Source: Marinobacter litoralis (GTDB lineage: Bacteria; Pseudomonadota; Gammaproteobacteria; Pseudomonadales; Oleiphilaceae). Taken from it: a stretch of 64,000 bases of DNA. Where the stretch lies: NCBI RefSeq assembly GCF_016427555.1, contig NZ_JAELVS010000003.1:212550-276549 (forward strand), in the 5' to 3' direction. Positions 29,380-37,946 of this stretch are shown here, in pieces. The position numbers and the translations under genes were made by a program. Numbering within the stretch: position 1 is the first letter of the stretch; every line of letters starts with the position of its first letter. The notes under the pieces were generated by a model. It did no database searches. It was given only the letters and a program-made list of their open reading frames with translations, and was not told the DNA's origin.

Positions 29380-30504
29380 ATGGAACTCGTTCATCTGCGC
29401 CATCTACTACTGACACTCTCCACGGCCGTTCTGCTGTCCGCATGCTCTGACGGAGGCGGCTCCGGTTCTGACGACACCCTCACCGGTCAAATCCAAAGCC
29501 ACGGCATAGGCGGCCTGACGTACACCACCAACTCCCGCCAAAACACCACCGATGCCCAAGGCAGGTTTGAGTACTACCCCGGTGAAACCCTGTCACTGAA
29601 AGTCGGTGAGCTCCCTATCGCGCAAAATGTGCCAGCAAAAGCATTTGTCAGTTTTCTGGACTTTCAACCCGAGCTTCGTGACGCGCTGAAAACGGCCAAG
29701 GTAGACAGCCAAAATCTCAGCAATCACGCGATCACCGAGTCTTCGCTGCTCACCAACCAGGAACTGCTCAACCGCACTCGCTTTTTAATGGCACTGAACT
29801 GGACCGAGGTCATTCAAGACGGCAAAGGTATCGACATCCGCCCCCGGGTGATCAATCAGCTTAACGCCGCTATCAACAATCCGGACCTCCCCTCGGAAGT
29901 AGATTTTTCTATACCCGGCACCGAGTTTGAAGCACCAGAATCTGCCGCAAACCAGTTGTTGGCCAGCATCTGTTTTTATGAAGAAGGCGACCGGTTGTGC
30001 GAACAACCACCGACGCTAGCAGACATTGAAAATGCGCCAGAAAGGCCCGAGAACGACGAGGCGATAAACCCTGATACAACCTACAAGCAGGACCTCAAAT
30101 CATTGCGAGAGCGTATATTACAATCCGTTCGAAGCATCGAAGACATCGATACCCAGGGTGCCAAGGAATATCTAACTAAAGAGTTAGCAGGCATTACCAA
30201 TGCAATCGGCAGACAATACTATCTTTCTGGCCATGTGGCCTCACACCCGGCAAGCGACACCGCTTTAAAAAACATCTCGATTCGAAAAGTAGGCGGTGAT
30301 ATTGCCCTTGCAAAGAACGGCGTTGAAGCAATAAGTACGCGCCCTCAAAACGTTGCCGTTCATACCTGGAGCTGGCAAGAAGCGAACGCTGAATATTTCG
30401 TAGACGGTGCCGCTGGTGGGGAGTCGGAAATCCTGATCAACTTCAAACCGGAAAAAGACTATCGCTGGATTCGAAAGTCGCTGCGGGTTCTTGTTACCGA
30501 GTAA
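29380..30504 (+). CDS. Predicted lipoprotein of unknown function
   Basis: I do not recognise a named family. The 374-residue protein has a lipoprotein signal (VLLSACSDGGGSGSDD, Cys22). Next comes a segment (about 37-75) of the form GLTYTTNSRQNTTDAQGRFEYYPGETLSLKVG, a beta-sandwich-like pattern seen in secreted and surface proteins of marine gammaproteobacteria. A mainly alpha-helical middle follows. There are single cysteines at Cys198 and Cys208, perhaps a disulfide. It converges on the HD-GYP-like gene, with an 11-base overlap of the two 3' ends. Confidence 0.8.
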   Translation: MELVHLRHLLLTLSTAVLLSACSDGGGSGSDDTLTGQIQSHGIGGLTYTTNSRQNTTDAQGRFEYYPGETLSLKVGELPIAQNVPAKAFVSFLDFQPELRDALKTAKVDSQNLSNHAITESSLLTNQELLNRTRFLMALNWTEVIQDGKGIDIRPRVINQLNAAINNPDLPSEVDFSIPGTEFEAPESAANQLLASICFYEEGDRLCEQPPTLADIENAPERPENDEAINPDTTYKQDLKSLRERILQSVRSIEDIDTQGAKEYLTKELAGITNAIGRQYYLSGHVASHPASDTALKNISIRKVGGDIALAKNGVEAISTRPQNVAVHTWSWQEANAEYFVDGAAGGESEILINFKPEKDYRWIRKSLRVLVTE

Positions 30505-31798
30505 AAATCTTGCCGAGCGACCAGCGGGGCTCGTTGGTCGCATCCAGAGCCATTAGGTCCAGCCCCGCCGTACCGTGCGGCAGACACTCCCGGACCGCCA
30601 GAACTTCACCTTGCGTTTTCGCTTCGTTATGAACAGCAAGATCAACCACCTTGCCGCTTTTCAACGAGCTTTTCCCGCTCGGCTGCAACACCATAACGCT
30701 GGGCCAGAGCCGCCGCTCGGAACTGTGCGATACAACCGCTCCGCGGCTACCATCGCTCAGTTCAACCAAGGTCCCTGCGGGGTATACGCCGACAGCCTGG
30801 ATAAACGCCTCGACCAAATCTTTCTGGAATTCGATATTACGTAACTCGTAGAGCAATCCCACAGCCTTTGCCGGTGTCATGGGTTCTTGCTCCCCTCGGG
30901 GCGCGATTAATGACTCGAAGAACTCGGCAATGCCTGCCACCTTTGCCAGCAAGGGAATCTTTTCGCCACCCAACCCCAATGGGAATCCGGAGCCGTTATG
31001 GCGCTCTCGGTGTCCCTGGACGACGCTAAGCACAGCTTTGGATACGCCACACGGCTTCAAAACCTCAACGCCCCGCTGTACATACGTCTTGAATATTTCG
31101 AAATCGTCCGCAGACAAGTGCTGCTCGTGCTCGACAATCCCGGCTGGCAATGTGGTTTTACCAACCTGAGACAACAAACAGCCTGTGCCCAGGTGGTGTA
31201 AAAGCCCCTCGTTCAGTCCGAGTTGACGCCCCACGACCAAGGCCCATACCGATGTATTCAAGGCATGGCGATATACAAAGTCATCGTATTGACGGGTTCG
31301 GCTTAACCACAACAGCGCACTGGGCTGCCGACAGACGCTTTTCACCATTTTCTTGGTGACGTCCGCGACCAGCCGGGTATCTACACCCCCCTCCGAACGA
31401 ACCGAGCCGAACATTCTATCAAGCGCAATCTCGGCATCACCCAACAGTTTTCTGGATGTCCTGATTTCTTTTTTCAGGGTGGTCGTGACTCTGTGGTGAA
31501 CCGGTTCACGAATGCTCAGCGGCGGTAACTCGATCTCTTCTCGCCCCTTGGCCCTTTGCCTTGCGCGCGCTCGGAACCCCACCACATGCGGCACATCCAC
31601 ACCCGCCGAGTCTCGGGTTTCCGGCTCGTCAACCATCACCCATTTACAGTGGGAGACGAGCGCTCGCACGTCTTGTTGAGAGCGAATGTAAAAACCCTGA
31701 ATCGGGAAAGGAGTTTCATGCCACGGTCGATCCAGATCTGACACGAACATGCCGATCTCCAGATCATGAACCGCTAGCTTTCGTTGCTGAACCCCCAC
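30494..31798 (-). CDS. DUF3391 / degenerate HD-GYP domain protein
   Basis: The 434-residue protein starts (at a GTG) with a DUF3391 region (LAVHDLEIGMFVSDLDRPW), common in front of HD-GYP domains. The HD-GYP domain (about 165-320) keeps the fold signature GSGFPLGLGGEKIPLLAK. The HD motif is changed to SQ (Ser210-Gln211 in CLLSQVGKTTLP), the HxxE-type His is missing (KTYVQRG), HHE..DGSGYP has become GHRERHNGSGFP, and the last Asp is Glu (AEFFESL). Phosphodiesterase activity on c-di-GMP is therefore unlikely; binding or a scaffold role is possible. A PilZ gene lies 1 kb away. Confidence 0.85.
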   Translation of the reverse strand: MGVQQRKLAVHDLEIGMFVSDLDRPWHETPFPIQGFYIRSQQDVRALVSHCKWVMVDEPETRDSAGVDVPHVVGFRARARQRAKGREEIELPPLSIREPVHHRVTTTLKKEIRTSRKLLGDAEIALDRMFGSVRSEGGVDTRLVADVTKKMVKSVCRQPSALLWLSRTRQYDDFVYRHALNTSVWALVVGRQLGLNEGLLHHLGTGCLLSQVGKTTLPAGIVEHEQHLSADDFEIFKTYVQRGVEVLKPCGVSKAVLSVVQGHRERHNGSGFPLGLGGEKIPLLAKVAGIAEFFESLIAPRGEQEPMTPAKAVGLLYELRNIEFQKDLVEAFIQAVGVYPAGTLVELSDGSRGAVVSHSSERRLWPSVMVLQPSGKSSLKSGKVVDLAVHNEAKTQGEVLAVRECLPHGTAGLDLMALDATNEPRWSLGKIFTR

Positions 31799-31974
31799 CG
31801 CTTTCCCCTCAGATACAGATGTCTCAGAGTACTTAGTGTGGCATGTCGGTGCATAGCTACCATTACCATTTTGTAGAGAACGGTCACGAAAACCGGCTCA
31901 ACGGTAACTCTGCACGACAATTTGCAACGGATTGTAGGGATGAGACTCAATGCTCAAACAGGAAACCCACTGGA

Positions 31975-32568
31975 TCAATCTGCTTTACACACCGATTCAT
32001 CAAACTCTGGCAAGCGGGCGCTGAGCGAGCCACGAGGGACTTTGCGTGCGTATACTGTATAGGCTACTGATGAAGCGCGAAGGTAATCCATATTCACCAC
32101 CTCACCACCTTTTGACACTTCGGGGGCTATCGGCCGGCACGACACAGATAACCGGAACTTCGCGCCGATATCCGCGATGCGTTCCACGGAATCTGGCCCA
32201 ACCACCTGCATACAGGCTGTTTCGCTGACTGGACCGTTCTTGACCACGTTCTTATCCTGGCTTTCGTCGCCGCACGCCCGAACACCCGCGCCACAACTGC
32301 CAGCCTGCTCATGACTGTCGTCAGCAAGCCGCCAGACCCGATCACTACACTGGGTTTCAATCTTCATGGTGGTCGATTGGTCGCGCATGAAGGACCACCC
32401 GGGGTAGTCTGCGGTCTGCCACGACACTCTTATCTGGCGTGACTCTCCCGACGAAGTCTCACCGGGGAACATAGCGTAATGGGTGTAATAACTGGCACAT
32501 CCCTGGAGCCCAAGAAACAAAAAACCAATACCAAACAGCTTTGTACGAGCGCTATTCATAGACAACAT
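31975..32568 (-). CDS. Predicted lipoprotein of unknown function
   Basis: I recognise no named family. The protein (about 197 residues) has a lipoprotein signal (FLFLGLQGCASYYTHYAMF) and nine or so cysteines after it, in ETQCSDR, GSCGAGVRACGD, ETACM, SVSCRP and SVCKAD, suggesting several disulfides in the periplasm or outer membrane. The start is uncertain: ATG 32568 has GGAAGG nine bases before it, while ATG 32559 is also possible. It is between the HD-GYP-like and PilZ genes on the same strand. Confidence 0.7.
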   Translation of the reverse strand: MLSMNSARTKLFGIGFLFLGLQGCASYYTHYAMFPGETSSGESRQIRVSWQTADYPGWSFMRDQSTTMKIETQCSDRVWRLADDSHEQAGSCGAGVRACGDESQDKNVVKNGPVSETACMQVVGPDSVERIADIGAKFRLSVSCRPIAPEVSKGGEVVNMDYLRASSVAYTVYARKVPRGSLSARLPEFDESVCKAD

Positions 32569-32621
32569 GAAAACAAGCCTTCCCAAGCACATGAATTCTT
32601 CCTTTTCCGGCAAGCGTAGGG

Positions 32622-32900
32622 CTACTCACTGTCTAACGCGAATTGCAGCCCGTACCCGTCGTCGGTCTTTCGTACCACGACCATATTCAATATTGGCGCA
32701 GGTACCGGCAAACCCTGCACCTGCACAATCACTTTGTCCCCCAACTCGGGCGCAAAGGAAGCGTCTTCCAGTGCAATGAAAATTCCACCATCGGAAATAT
32801 CACGGGTGGGGAAAACATGCTCACCCAACTCTTCGTGGATGACCTTTACTCTTGCACTCATCGCCGTGCGACAGTGTTCCCTGCGATCAGCTGTGGACAT
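32622..32900 (-). CDS. PilZ domain protein (predicted c-di-GMP binder)
   Basis: This 92-residue single-domain protein has both PilZ motifs: RREHCR (RxxxR) at residues 6-11 and DISDGGIFI (D/NxSxxG) near 34-42. These are the c-di-GMP contacts. PilZ proteins change motility, pili or exopolysaccharide in response to c-di-GMP. It lies upstream of the lipoprotein and degenerate HD-GYP genes; a functional link with the latter is only suggested by closeness. Confidence 0.9.
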   Translation of the reverse strand: MSTADRREHCRTAMSARVKVIHEELGEHVFPTRDISDGGIFIALEDASFAPELGDKVIVQVQGLPVPAPILNMVVVRKTDDGYGLQFALDSE

Positions 32901-32982
32901 TCGGGGATCCCTAAGAAGTAACGTCTTTTTATAGTGTTAAGAAGCATACCATCATTTTTATAACAATATGCCAAGAGAGTTG

Positions 32983-33018
32983 TTGACTCAGAACGCACCA
33001 TGAATGAGAATGCTTGTC
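32983..33018 (+). promoter_or_regulatory. fbpA promoter with overlapping Fur box
   Basis: TTGACT (32983-32988), a 17-base spacer and GAGAAT (33006-33011) form a sigma-70-like promoter. ATGAATGAGAATGCTTGTC (33000-33018) matches the 19-base Fur consensus at 12 positions and covers the -10. Repression by Fur with iron fits an iron transporter gene downstream. Confidence 0.65.
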
Positions 33019-33087
33019 GTTTTGATATGCCGTTGATACCCAATCACAGCACGCATTTACAAACAGCAAAATTAAAGGAAAGCACAC

Positions 33088-34101
33088 ATGCGAATGAAAC
33101 TAGCCGCAACCGCCGCAATGGCACTCGCAGCCATGCCGCTCAGCGCTTCAGCCGATGGCGAAGTTAACATTTATTCTTATCGCCAAGCATACCTGCTCGA
33201 ACCTTTGCTGAACGCGTTCACTGAAGAAACCGGTATTGAAGCCAACGTCGTTTTTGCCAAGCAAGGCCTGGCAGAACGCCTTGAGCGCGAAGGCCGCAAC
33301 AGCCCAGCTGACGTTGTGATGACCGTAGACATCTCACGCATCAACGAGCTGGTTGAAAGAGACCTGGTCCAGGGTATCGAAACAGATACTTTGTCCGAAA
33401 ACATTCCTGAAAACCTGCGTCACCCTGAAGGAAAATGGTACGCCCTGACTACCCGTGGCCGTCTGATCTTCGCCTCCAAAGACCGAGTTAAAGAAGGCGA
33501 GATCACCAGCTACGAAGAGCTGGCCGATCCTAAGTGGGAAGATCGCATCTGCACCCGCAGTGGTAAGCACCCTTACAACATTGCCCTGATTTCTTCCATG
33601 ATCGCTCATCACGGCGAAGCAGAAACCGAAGCGTGGCTGAAAGGCGTTAAAAACAATCTCGCTCGCAAGCCACAGGGCGGCGACCGCGATCAGATCAAGG
33701 CGATTGCTGAGGGCGAGTGCGACCTGTCCATCGGCAACAGCTACTACTACGGCAACATGTTGAAAGATGAAAACCAGCGCCCAATTGCTGAACAGGTGAA
33801 CCTGGTCTTCCCGAACGCTGAAGGTCGCGGCACACACGTAAACATCAGTGGAATCTCGCTGACCAAGAGCGCCCCGAACAAAGACAACGCCATTAAACTG
33901 ATGGAGTTCTTGTCGTCGCCAGAAGCCCAGCGCATCTACGCTGAAGCCAACACCGAGTACCCGGCTAACCCAGAGGTGAAGCCAACCGGTATGGTTGCAG
34001 AGTGGGGCGAAATCAACCCGGACGACCTGTCGCTGCAGGAAATTGCTGAAAACCGCAATGCAGCTGTCAAACTGGTCGATCGAGTCGACTACGACAGCTA
34101 A
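33088..34101 (+). CDS. fbpA: Iron(III) ABC transporter periplasmic binding protein FbpA/HitA-like
   Basis: This 337-residue protein has a signal peptide (MRMKLAATAAMALAAMPLSASA) and begins mature with DGEVNIYSYRQAYLLEPLL. The tyrosines of NSYYYGNM and the early Tyr residues are the usual Fe(III) ligands in this family. KFVFAKQGLAERL-like VVFAKQGLAERLEREG is also typical. A strong AAAGGAA ribosome site precedes it. A Fur-type promoter and a terminator frame it, so it is expressed above the permease. Confidence 0.93.
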   Translation: MRMKLAATAAMALAAMPLSASADGEVNIYSYRQAYLLEPLLNAFTEETGIEANVVFAKQGLAERLEREGRNSPADVVMTVDISRINELVERDLVQGIETDTLSENIPENLRHPEGKWYALTTRGRLIFASKDRVKEGEITSYEELADPKWEDRICTRSGKHPYNIALISSMIAHHGEAETEAWLKGVKNNLARKPQGGDRDQIKAIAEGECDLSIGNSYYYGNMLKDENQRPIAEQVNLVFPNAEGRGTHVNISGISLTKSAPNKDNAIKLMEFLSSPEAQRIYAEANTEYPANPEVKPTGMVAEWGEINPDDLSLQEIAENRNAAVKLVDRVDYDS

Positions 34102-34130
34102 GTATCGTCGTTCATTCAGATGATGCGGAA

Positions 34131-34158
34131 GGGTGCATGTTTAATGCACCCTTTTTTC
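34131..34158 (+). terminator. Intrinsic terminator between fbpA and fbpB
   Basis: GGGTGCAT and ATGCACCC pair around a five-base loop followed by TTTTTT. It would end most transcripts after fbpA and allow lower read-through into the permease gene, a common pattern for binding protein genes. Confidence 0.85.
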
Positions 34159-34259
34159 GTTATTGACGCTCAACAAGATGACTGGAGTCATTGCAGGGAG
34201 CCTACTCAGTAACTAAAATCGCAACACTTCTCATCACCACTTTCAAAGACAGGAACGCC

Positions 34260-35948
34260 ATGACTGAGGTTGTTAGCAGTGCCGACCCAGGGCTATCACA
34301 ACCCCTATTGGCAAAACGCACCTCAAAACGCTGGCTTTTAAGCGCCATCATCACTACCGCGATTGTCGCGCTACCTGTTCTTGCCGTTATTTTTCTCGCC
34401 CTGTTTCCCGAAGAAAATATCTGGCCGCACTTGATCAGCACCACCCTGCCCCGCTACCTCACCACCACAATTCAGCTCATGATAGGCGTTGGCGCACTGA
34501 CATTGATCATCGGCCTGTCAACCGCGTGGGCGGTTACCATGTGCGACTTTCCGGGCAGAAAGTTTTTCGAGTGGGCGTTACTGCTGCCCTTCGCCGTGCC
34601 GGCCTATGTAATCGCCTACGTGTACACCAGCTTGCTCGACTACGCAGGACCGGTCCAAAGAGCACTACGCGAGTGGTTTGGCTGGCAAAATGCCAGCGAA
34701 TATTGGTTTCCTGAGATCCGCAGCCTGGAAGGCGCAACGCTGATGATCGGGCTAGTGCTTTACCCCTATGTGTACCTCTTGGGGCGTGCTGCGTTCCTGG
34801 AGCAATCACCGTCACTTTTTGCCGTCAGCCGCAGCCTTGGTCACTCCGCTTTGAGTACATTCTTTAAAGTGGTGCTGCCCATCGCGCGACCGGCCATCGC
34901 CGTTGGTCTTTCGCTGGTTTTGATGGAAACGCTGAATGATTTTGGCACGGTTGATTTCTTCGCAGTACAAACACTCACCCGCGGCCTGTTCGATACCTGG
35001 ATGAACCTCGGCAACCTTGGCGGCGCGGCGCAAATTGCGACCACCATGCTCATCTTCGTCGTGATCCTTGTAACCTTGGAACGATACTCACGCCGCCGGC
35101 AGCAGCAGTTTGCCGCGCGGGATAACCGGGACCCGATCCGCCGCTTCAGCATGTCGTTTCCCCGCCAGATGATCTGTGTGGTGGTTTGCGCCATACCGTT
35201 GATCTTCGGCTTTCTGATTCCCGGCGCCACACTTGGTTACTACGCCTGGGAATACTTCGACGTCAGCTGGAACCCAAATTTCGTGCGCAACACTCTGAAC
35301 AGCCTGTTCCTTTCAGGAACAGCCGCATTAACCACCCTGATCATCGGTGTCACGCTCGCATACAGTCGGCGCCTTCATAACACCAAAGGCATGAAAGTCT
35401 TAATGCGCTTGTCCAGTCTCGGGTACGCGATGCCAGGAGCGGTGCTTGCTGTTGGCGTGATCGTTCCACTTGCCGGTTTCGACAACTGGCTCGATTCGTT
35501 GATGCGGGATTACCTGGGCGTTAGTACCGGCCTGCTCCTGAGCGGCTCAGCGTTCGCCCTGGTGTTCGCTTACACGGTGCGATTCCTGGCGGTATCCGCC
35601 GGTAGTGTCGAAAGCGCCTTGCAAAAAATCACGCCCAGCATGGATATGGCGTCGCGTTCACTGGGCCACAGCCCCGGCAAAACACTGCTCAACGTTCACC
35701 TGCCTATGCTACGCGGGACCCTGTTGACCGCCGCACTCGTTGTTTTCGTAGACTGCATGAAGGAACTGCCAGCGACATTGATTCTAAGACCCTTCAACTA
35801 CGAAACTCTGGCAACTTATGTATACCAGTTTGCCTCTGATGAGCAGCTTTACCACAGCGCCCTGCCCGCTTTGATTATTGTGCTGGCAGGCATTATCCCG
35901 ATCATCCTGATGAGCCGGTCCATTTCAAACTCCCGCGCCATGAGCTGA
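34260..35948 (+). CDS. fbpB: Iron(III) ABC transporter permease FbpB/HitB-like
   Basis: The 562-residue protein is a fused two-domain permease with about twelve membrane helices. It has two EAA-type loops (SRSLGHSALSTFFKVVLPIARPA near residue 210 and SRSLGHSPGKTLLNVHLPMLRG near 475). ATG 34260 has AGGAA six bases upstream; the frame extends to 34191 without a better start. No ATPase gene follows; Pseudomonas hitAB also lacks an adjacent hitC. It presumably works with an ATPase encoded elsewhere. Confidence 0.93.
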   Translation: MTEVVSSADPGLSQPLLAKRTSKRWLLSAIITTAIVALPVLAVIFLALFPEENIWPHLISTTLPRYLTTTIQLMIGVGALTLIIGLSTAWAVTMCDFPGRKFFEWALLLPFAVPAYVIAYVYTSLLDYAGPVQRALREWFGWQNASEYWFPEIRSLEGATLMIGLVLYPYVYLLGRAAFLEQSPSLFAVSRSLGHSALSTFFKVVLPIARPAIAVGLSLVLMETLNDFGTVDFFAVQTLTRGLFDTWMNLGNLGGAAQIATTMLIFVVILVTLERYSRRRQQQFAARDNRDPIRRFSMSFPRQMICVVVCAIPLIFGFLIPGATLGYYAWEYFDVSWNPNFVRNTLNSLFLSGTAALTTLIIGVTLAYSRRLHNTKGMKVLMRLSSLGYAMPGAVLAVGVIVPLAGFDNWLDSLMRDYLGVSTGLLLSGSAFALVFAYTVRFLAVSAGSVESALQKITPSMDMASRSLGHSPGKTLLNVHLPMLRGTLLTAALVVFVDCMKELPATLILRPFNYETLATYVYQFASDEQLYHSALPALIIVLAGIIPIILMSRSISNSRAMS

Positions 35949-35969
35949 CCCCCAACCTCTCACCAGACA

Positions 35970-35997
35970 CAAAAAAGGCCCGACATTGTCGGGCCTT
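35970..35997 (-). terminator. Intrinsic terminator after the acyl-CoA synthetase gene
   Basis: AAGGCCCGACA and TGTCGGGCCTT pair almost without a loop. On the minus strand six T follow, so it ends the acyl-CoA synthetase transcript; on the plus strand the tail is weaker but may also stop fbpB. Confidence 0.75.
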
Positions 35998-36022
35998 CCT
36001 GATTAAGTGCTTGGCCGGGAAC

Positions 36023-37690
36023 TTACTGCCAAATCACCTTCTGCTTCTGGGCATACCAACCATCAACTTTCGCCTGGTAGGCATCTTCAACCACATTACG
36101 CTTAAGCTTGAGCGTTGGAGTCAGGAAGCTGTTCTCAATCGACCACTCATCGCTGACAACGGTGATGAAAGCCAATTGCTCGTGAGGATCAACCGTCTTG
36201 TTGACCTGCTCGATCAGGCTCTTGAAGCTCTCTTCGATCTCCGCACGGAAGGCCGCATCGGCGGATTTAGGGCGAATCTCTTCGGACAACACCACCAGAG
36301 CGTGCGGCTGAGTCTGGTTTGCGCCAGACACACACACCATCTCGATCGCGTCGTGAGACATCAAGCTGTTTTCGATGGGCGCCGGAGCGATGTACTTGCC
36401 TTTGCTGGTCTTAAAGATTTCCTTGATTCGACCGGTCAGCTTCAAGCGACCCATCTCATCAATTTCACCCTTATCACCCGTCCGAAGGAAACCGTCTTCA
36501 GTGAAGGCTTCGGCGGTTTTCTCTTCGTCTTTGTAATAGCCCATCATCGTAGCCGGGCTCTTCACCAGAATCTCGCCGATTTCGCTGATCTTGGTTTCAA
36601 CACCGGGCAATGCCTCACCAACATATCCGGTGCGAGTGCGGCCCGGCTTATTCATGTGAGAATAGGCAAAGTTTTCAGACATGCCGTAACCTTCAAGCAG
36701 CTCCAGGCCAAGGTTGCGATACCAGTCCAGAACGTCGTGAGACAAAGGTGCAGACCCGGAACCGGCCAGCTTCACTTTGCTCAAACCAAGCCCTTTGAGC
36801 ACTTTCTTCTTGATAACCTTGTTGAGCAGCGGCACTTTGAGCAAACGCTCCAGCTTCTTCTTTGGAAGCTTCTGCAGAACACCGTGCTGGAACTTCACCC
36901 ACAGACGAGGCACCGACAGGAACAAGGTCGGCTCGGCTCGCTGCAGATCGGCAACAAACGTATCAAGGGATTCTGCAAAGTACAGCTCGAAACCGGCATA
37001 CAAAGAACCCAACTCTACGAAGGTGCGCTCGAATACGTGAGCCAAAGGCAGGTAGGACAACATCCGCTCGTTCGGCCCCACCCCAAGAGTTTGCGTACCA
37101 CCAACAGCAGCAAATGCCATGTTCTCGAAGCTAAGCATGACCCCCTTCGGACGACCGGTACTGCCGGAGGTGTAGACAATCGTAGCCAGTTCACTGGCTT
37201 CGCGCTGCGGCTTGCCTTCCAGCGGCGGGTACTTGGCAACAATATCGTCCCAGGTTTCAAAATTATTAGACGGGCTAAGCGGGTAAGAAATACAACGCAC
37301 GGAGTCTGGCACGCCAGGCTTCATCATTTCCCAGTCGTCCAGCTTACCAACAAACAACACGTCACATTCTGCGTGGCCAAGAATGTAGTTAACGGTGTCG
37401 GCGTTCAGCGTTGGATACAACGGCACTGAAATATGCCCGGCCAACCAAATTGCCCAATCGGTCATTACCCAATGAGCACAATTCTTGGAAATCAAGCCGA
37501 TTCGGCTCTTTTCCGGCAAGTTGAGAGATTTCAGGTACGCCGCCATCCGACGAGCTTCGTCGATCGCGCGCCCCCACGTATATTCAACAACCTGACCGTT
37601 TCCGATTGGCTGTGTCATGTAGAGTGCGCTGGCGTTCGTGGCCTCCCAGTGGTAGACCATATCGAGTGGGAGTTTCTGGTTGGAGTCCAT
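36023..37690 (-). CDS. Long-chain acyl-CoA synthetase (AMP-binding family)
   Basis: The 555-residue protein activates fatty acids to acyl-CoA via an acyl-adenylate. It has the P-loop-like motif TIVYTSGSTGRPKGVML (near 170), LLEGYGMSE, and LRTGDKGEIDEMGRLKLTGRIKEIFKTSKGKYIAP near 385-420, which fits the long-chain (FadD15-like) group. AGGAA lies six bases before ATG 37690. It stands alone between the iron permease and the TrpX-like operon. Marinobacter strains metabolise many lipids, so exact chain length is unclear. Confidence 0.92.
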   Translation of the reverse strand: MDSNQKLPLDMVYHWEATNASALYMTQPIGNGQVVEYTWGRAIDEARRMAAYLKSLNLPEKSRIGLISKNCAHWVMTDWAIWLAGHISVPLYPTLNADTVNYILGHAECDVLFVGKLDDWEMMKPGVPDSVRCISYPLSPSNNFETWDDIVAKYPPLEGKPQREASELATIVYTSGSTGRPKGVMLSFENMAFAAVGGTQTLGVGPNERMLSYLPLAHVFERTFVELGSLYAGFELYFAESLDTFVADLQRAEPTLFLSVPRLWVKFQHGVLQKLPKKKLERLLKVPLLNKVIKKKVLKGLGLSKVKLAGSGSAPLSHDVLDWYRNLGLELLEGYGMSENFAYSHMNKPGRTRTGYVGEALPGVETKISEIGEILVKSPATMMGYYKDEEKTAEAFTEDGFLRTGDKGEIDEMGRLKLTGRIKEIFKTSKGKYIAPAPIENSLMSHDAIEMVCVSGANQTQPHALVVLSEEIRPKSADAAFRAEIEESFKSLIEQVNKTVDPHEQLAFITVVSDEWSIENSFLTPTLKLKRNVVEDAYQAKVDGWYAQKQKVIWQ

Positions 37691-37730
37691 GGATCTTCCT
37701 GTCTTTTCTTTATAGTTGGATGACTTGCGT

Positions 37731-37758
37731 ATTATTAGACTTTAGTCGTGCTTTGCAA
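37731..37758 (-). promoter_or_regulatory. Possible promoter of the acyl-CoA synthetase gene
   Basis: On the minus strand TTGCAA (37753-37758), 16 bases and AATAAT (37731-37736) resemble a sigma-70 promoter about 40 bases before the gene. The spacer contains the palindrome GACTAAAGTC, a possible operator. Confidence 0.4.
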
Positions 37759-37946
37759 CATGTGAGTGTATATCCAAATGTTATGAATACGAAACCTTTT
37801 CAATTCATCAGAGCTTTGCCACTTTAAACCCGAAAACTGTCGATAGTCACTACCCTCAATGCCGTAAGCCTGTGTTAAACTGGCCAACTTTGAGTTTTCA
37901 ACCCTGCACACAAGGGAAAACAACCCCAAAAACCGGAGATGGGCAT

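Noticed and set aside
36011-37429. 472-codon open frame on the plus strand opposite the acyl-CoA synthetase
   Set aside because: Antisense shadow of a strongly conserved gene, with no ribosome site or recognisable motif.
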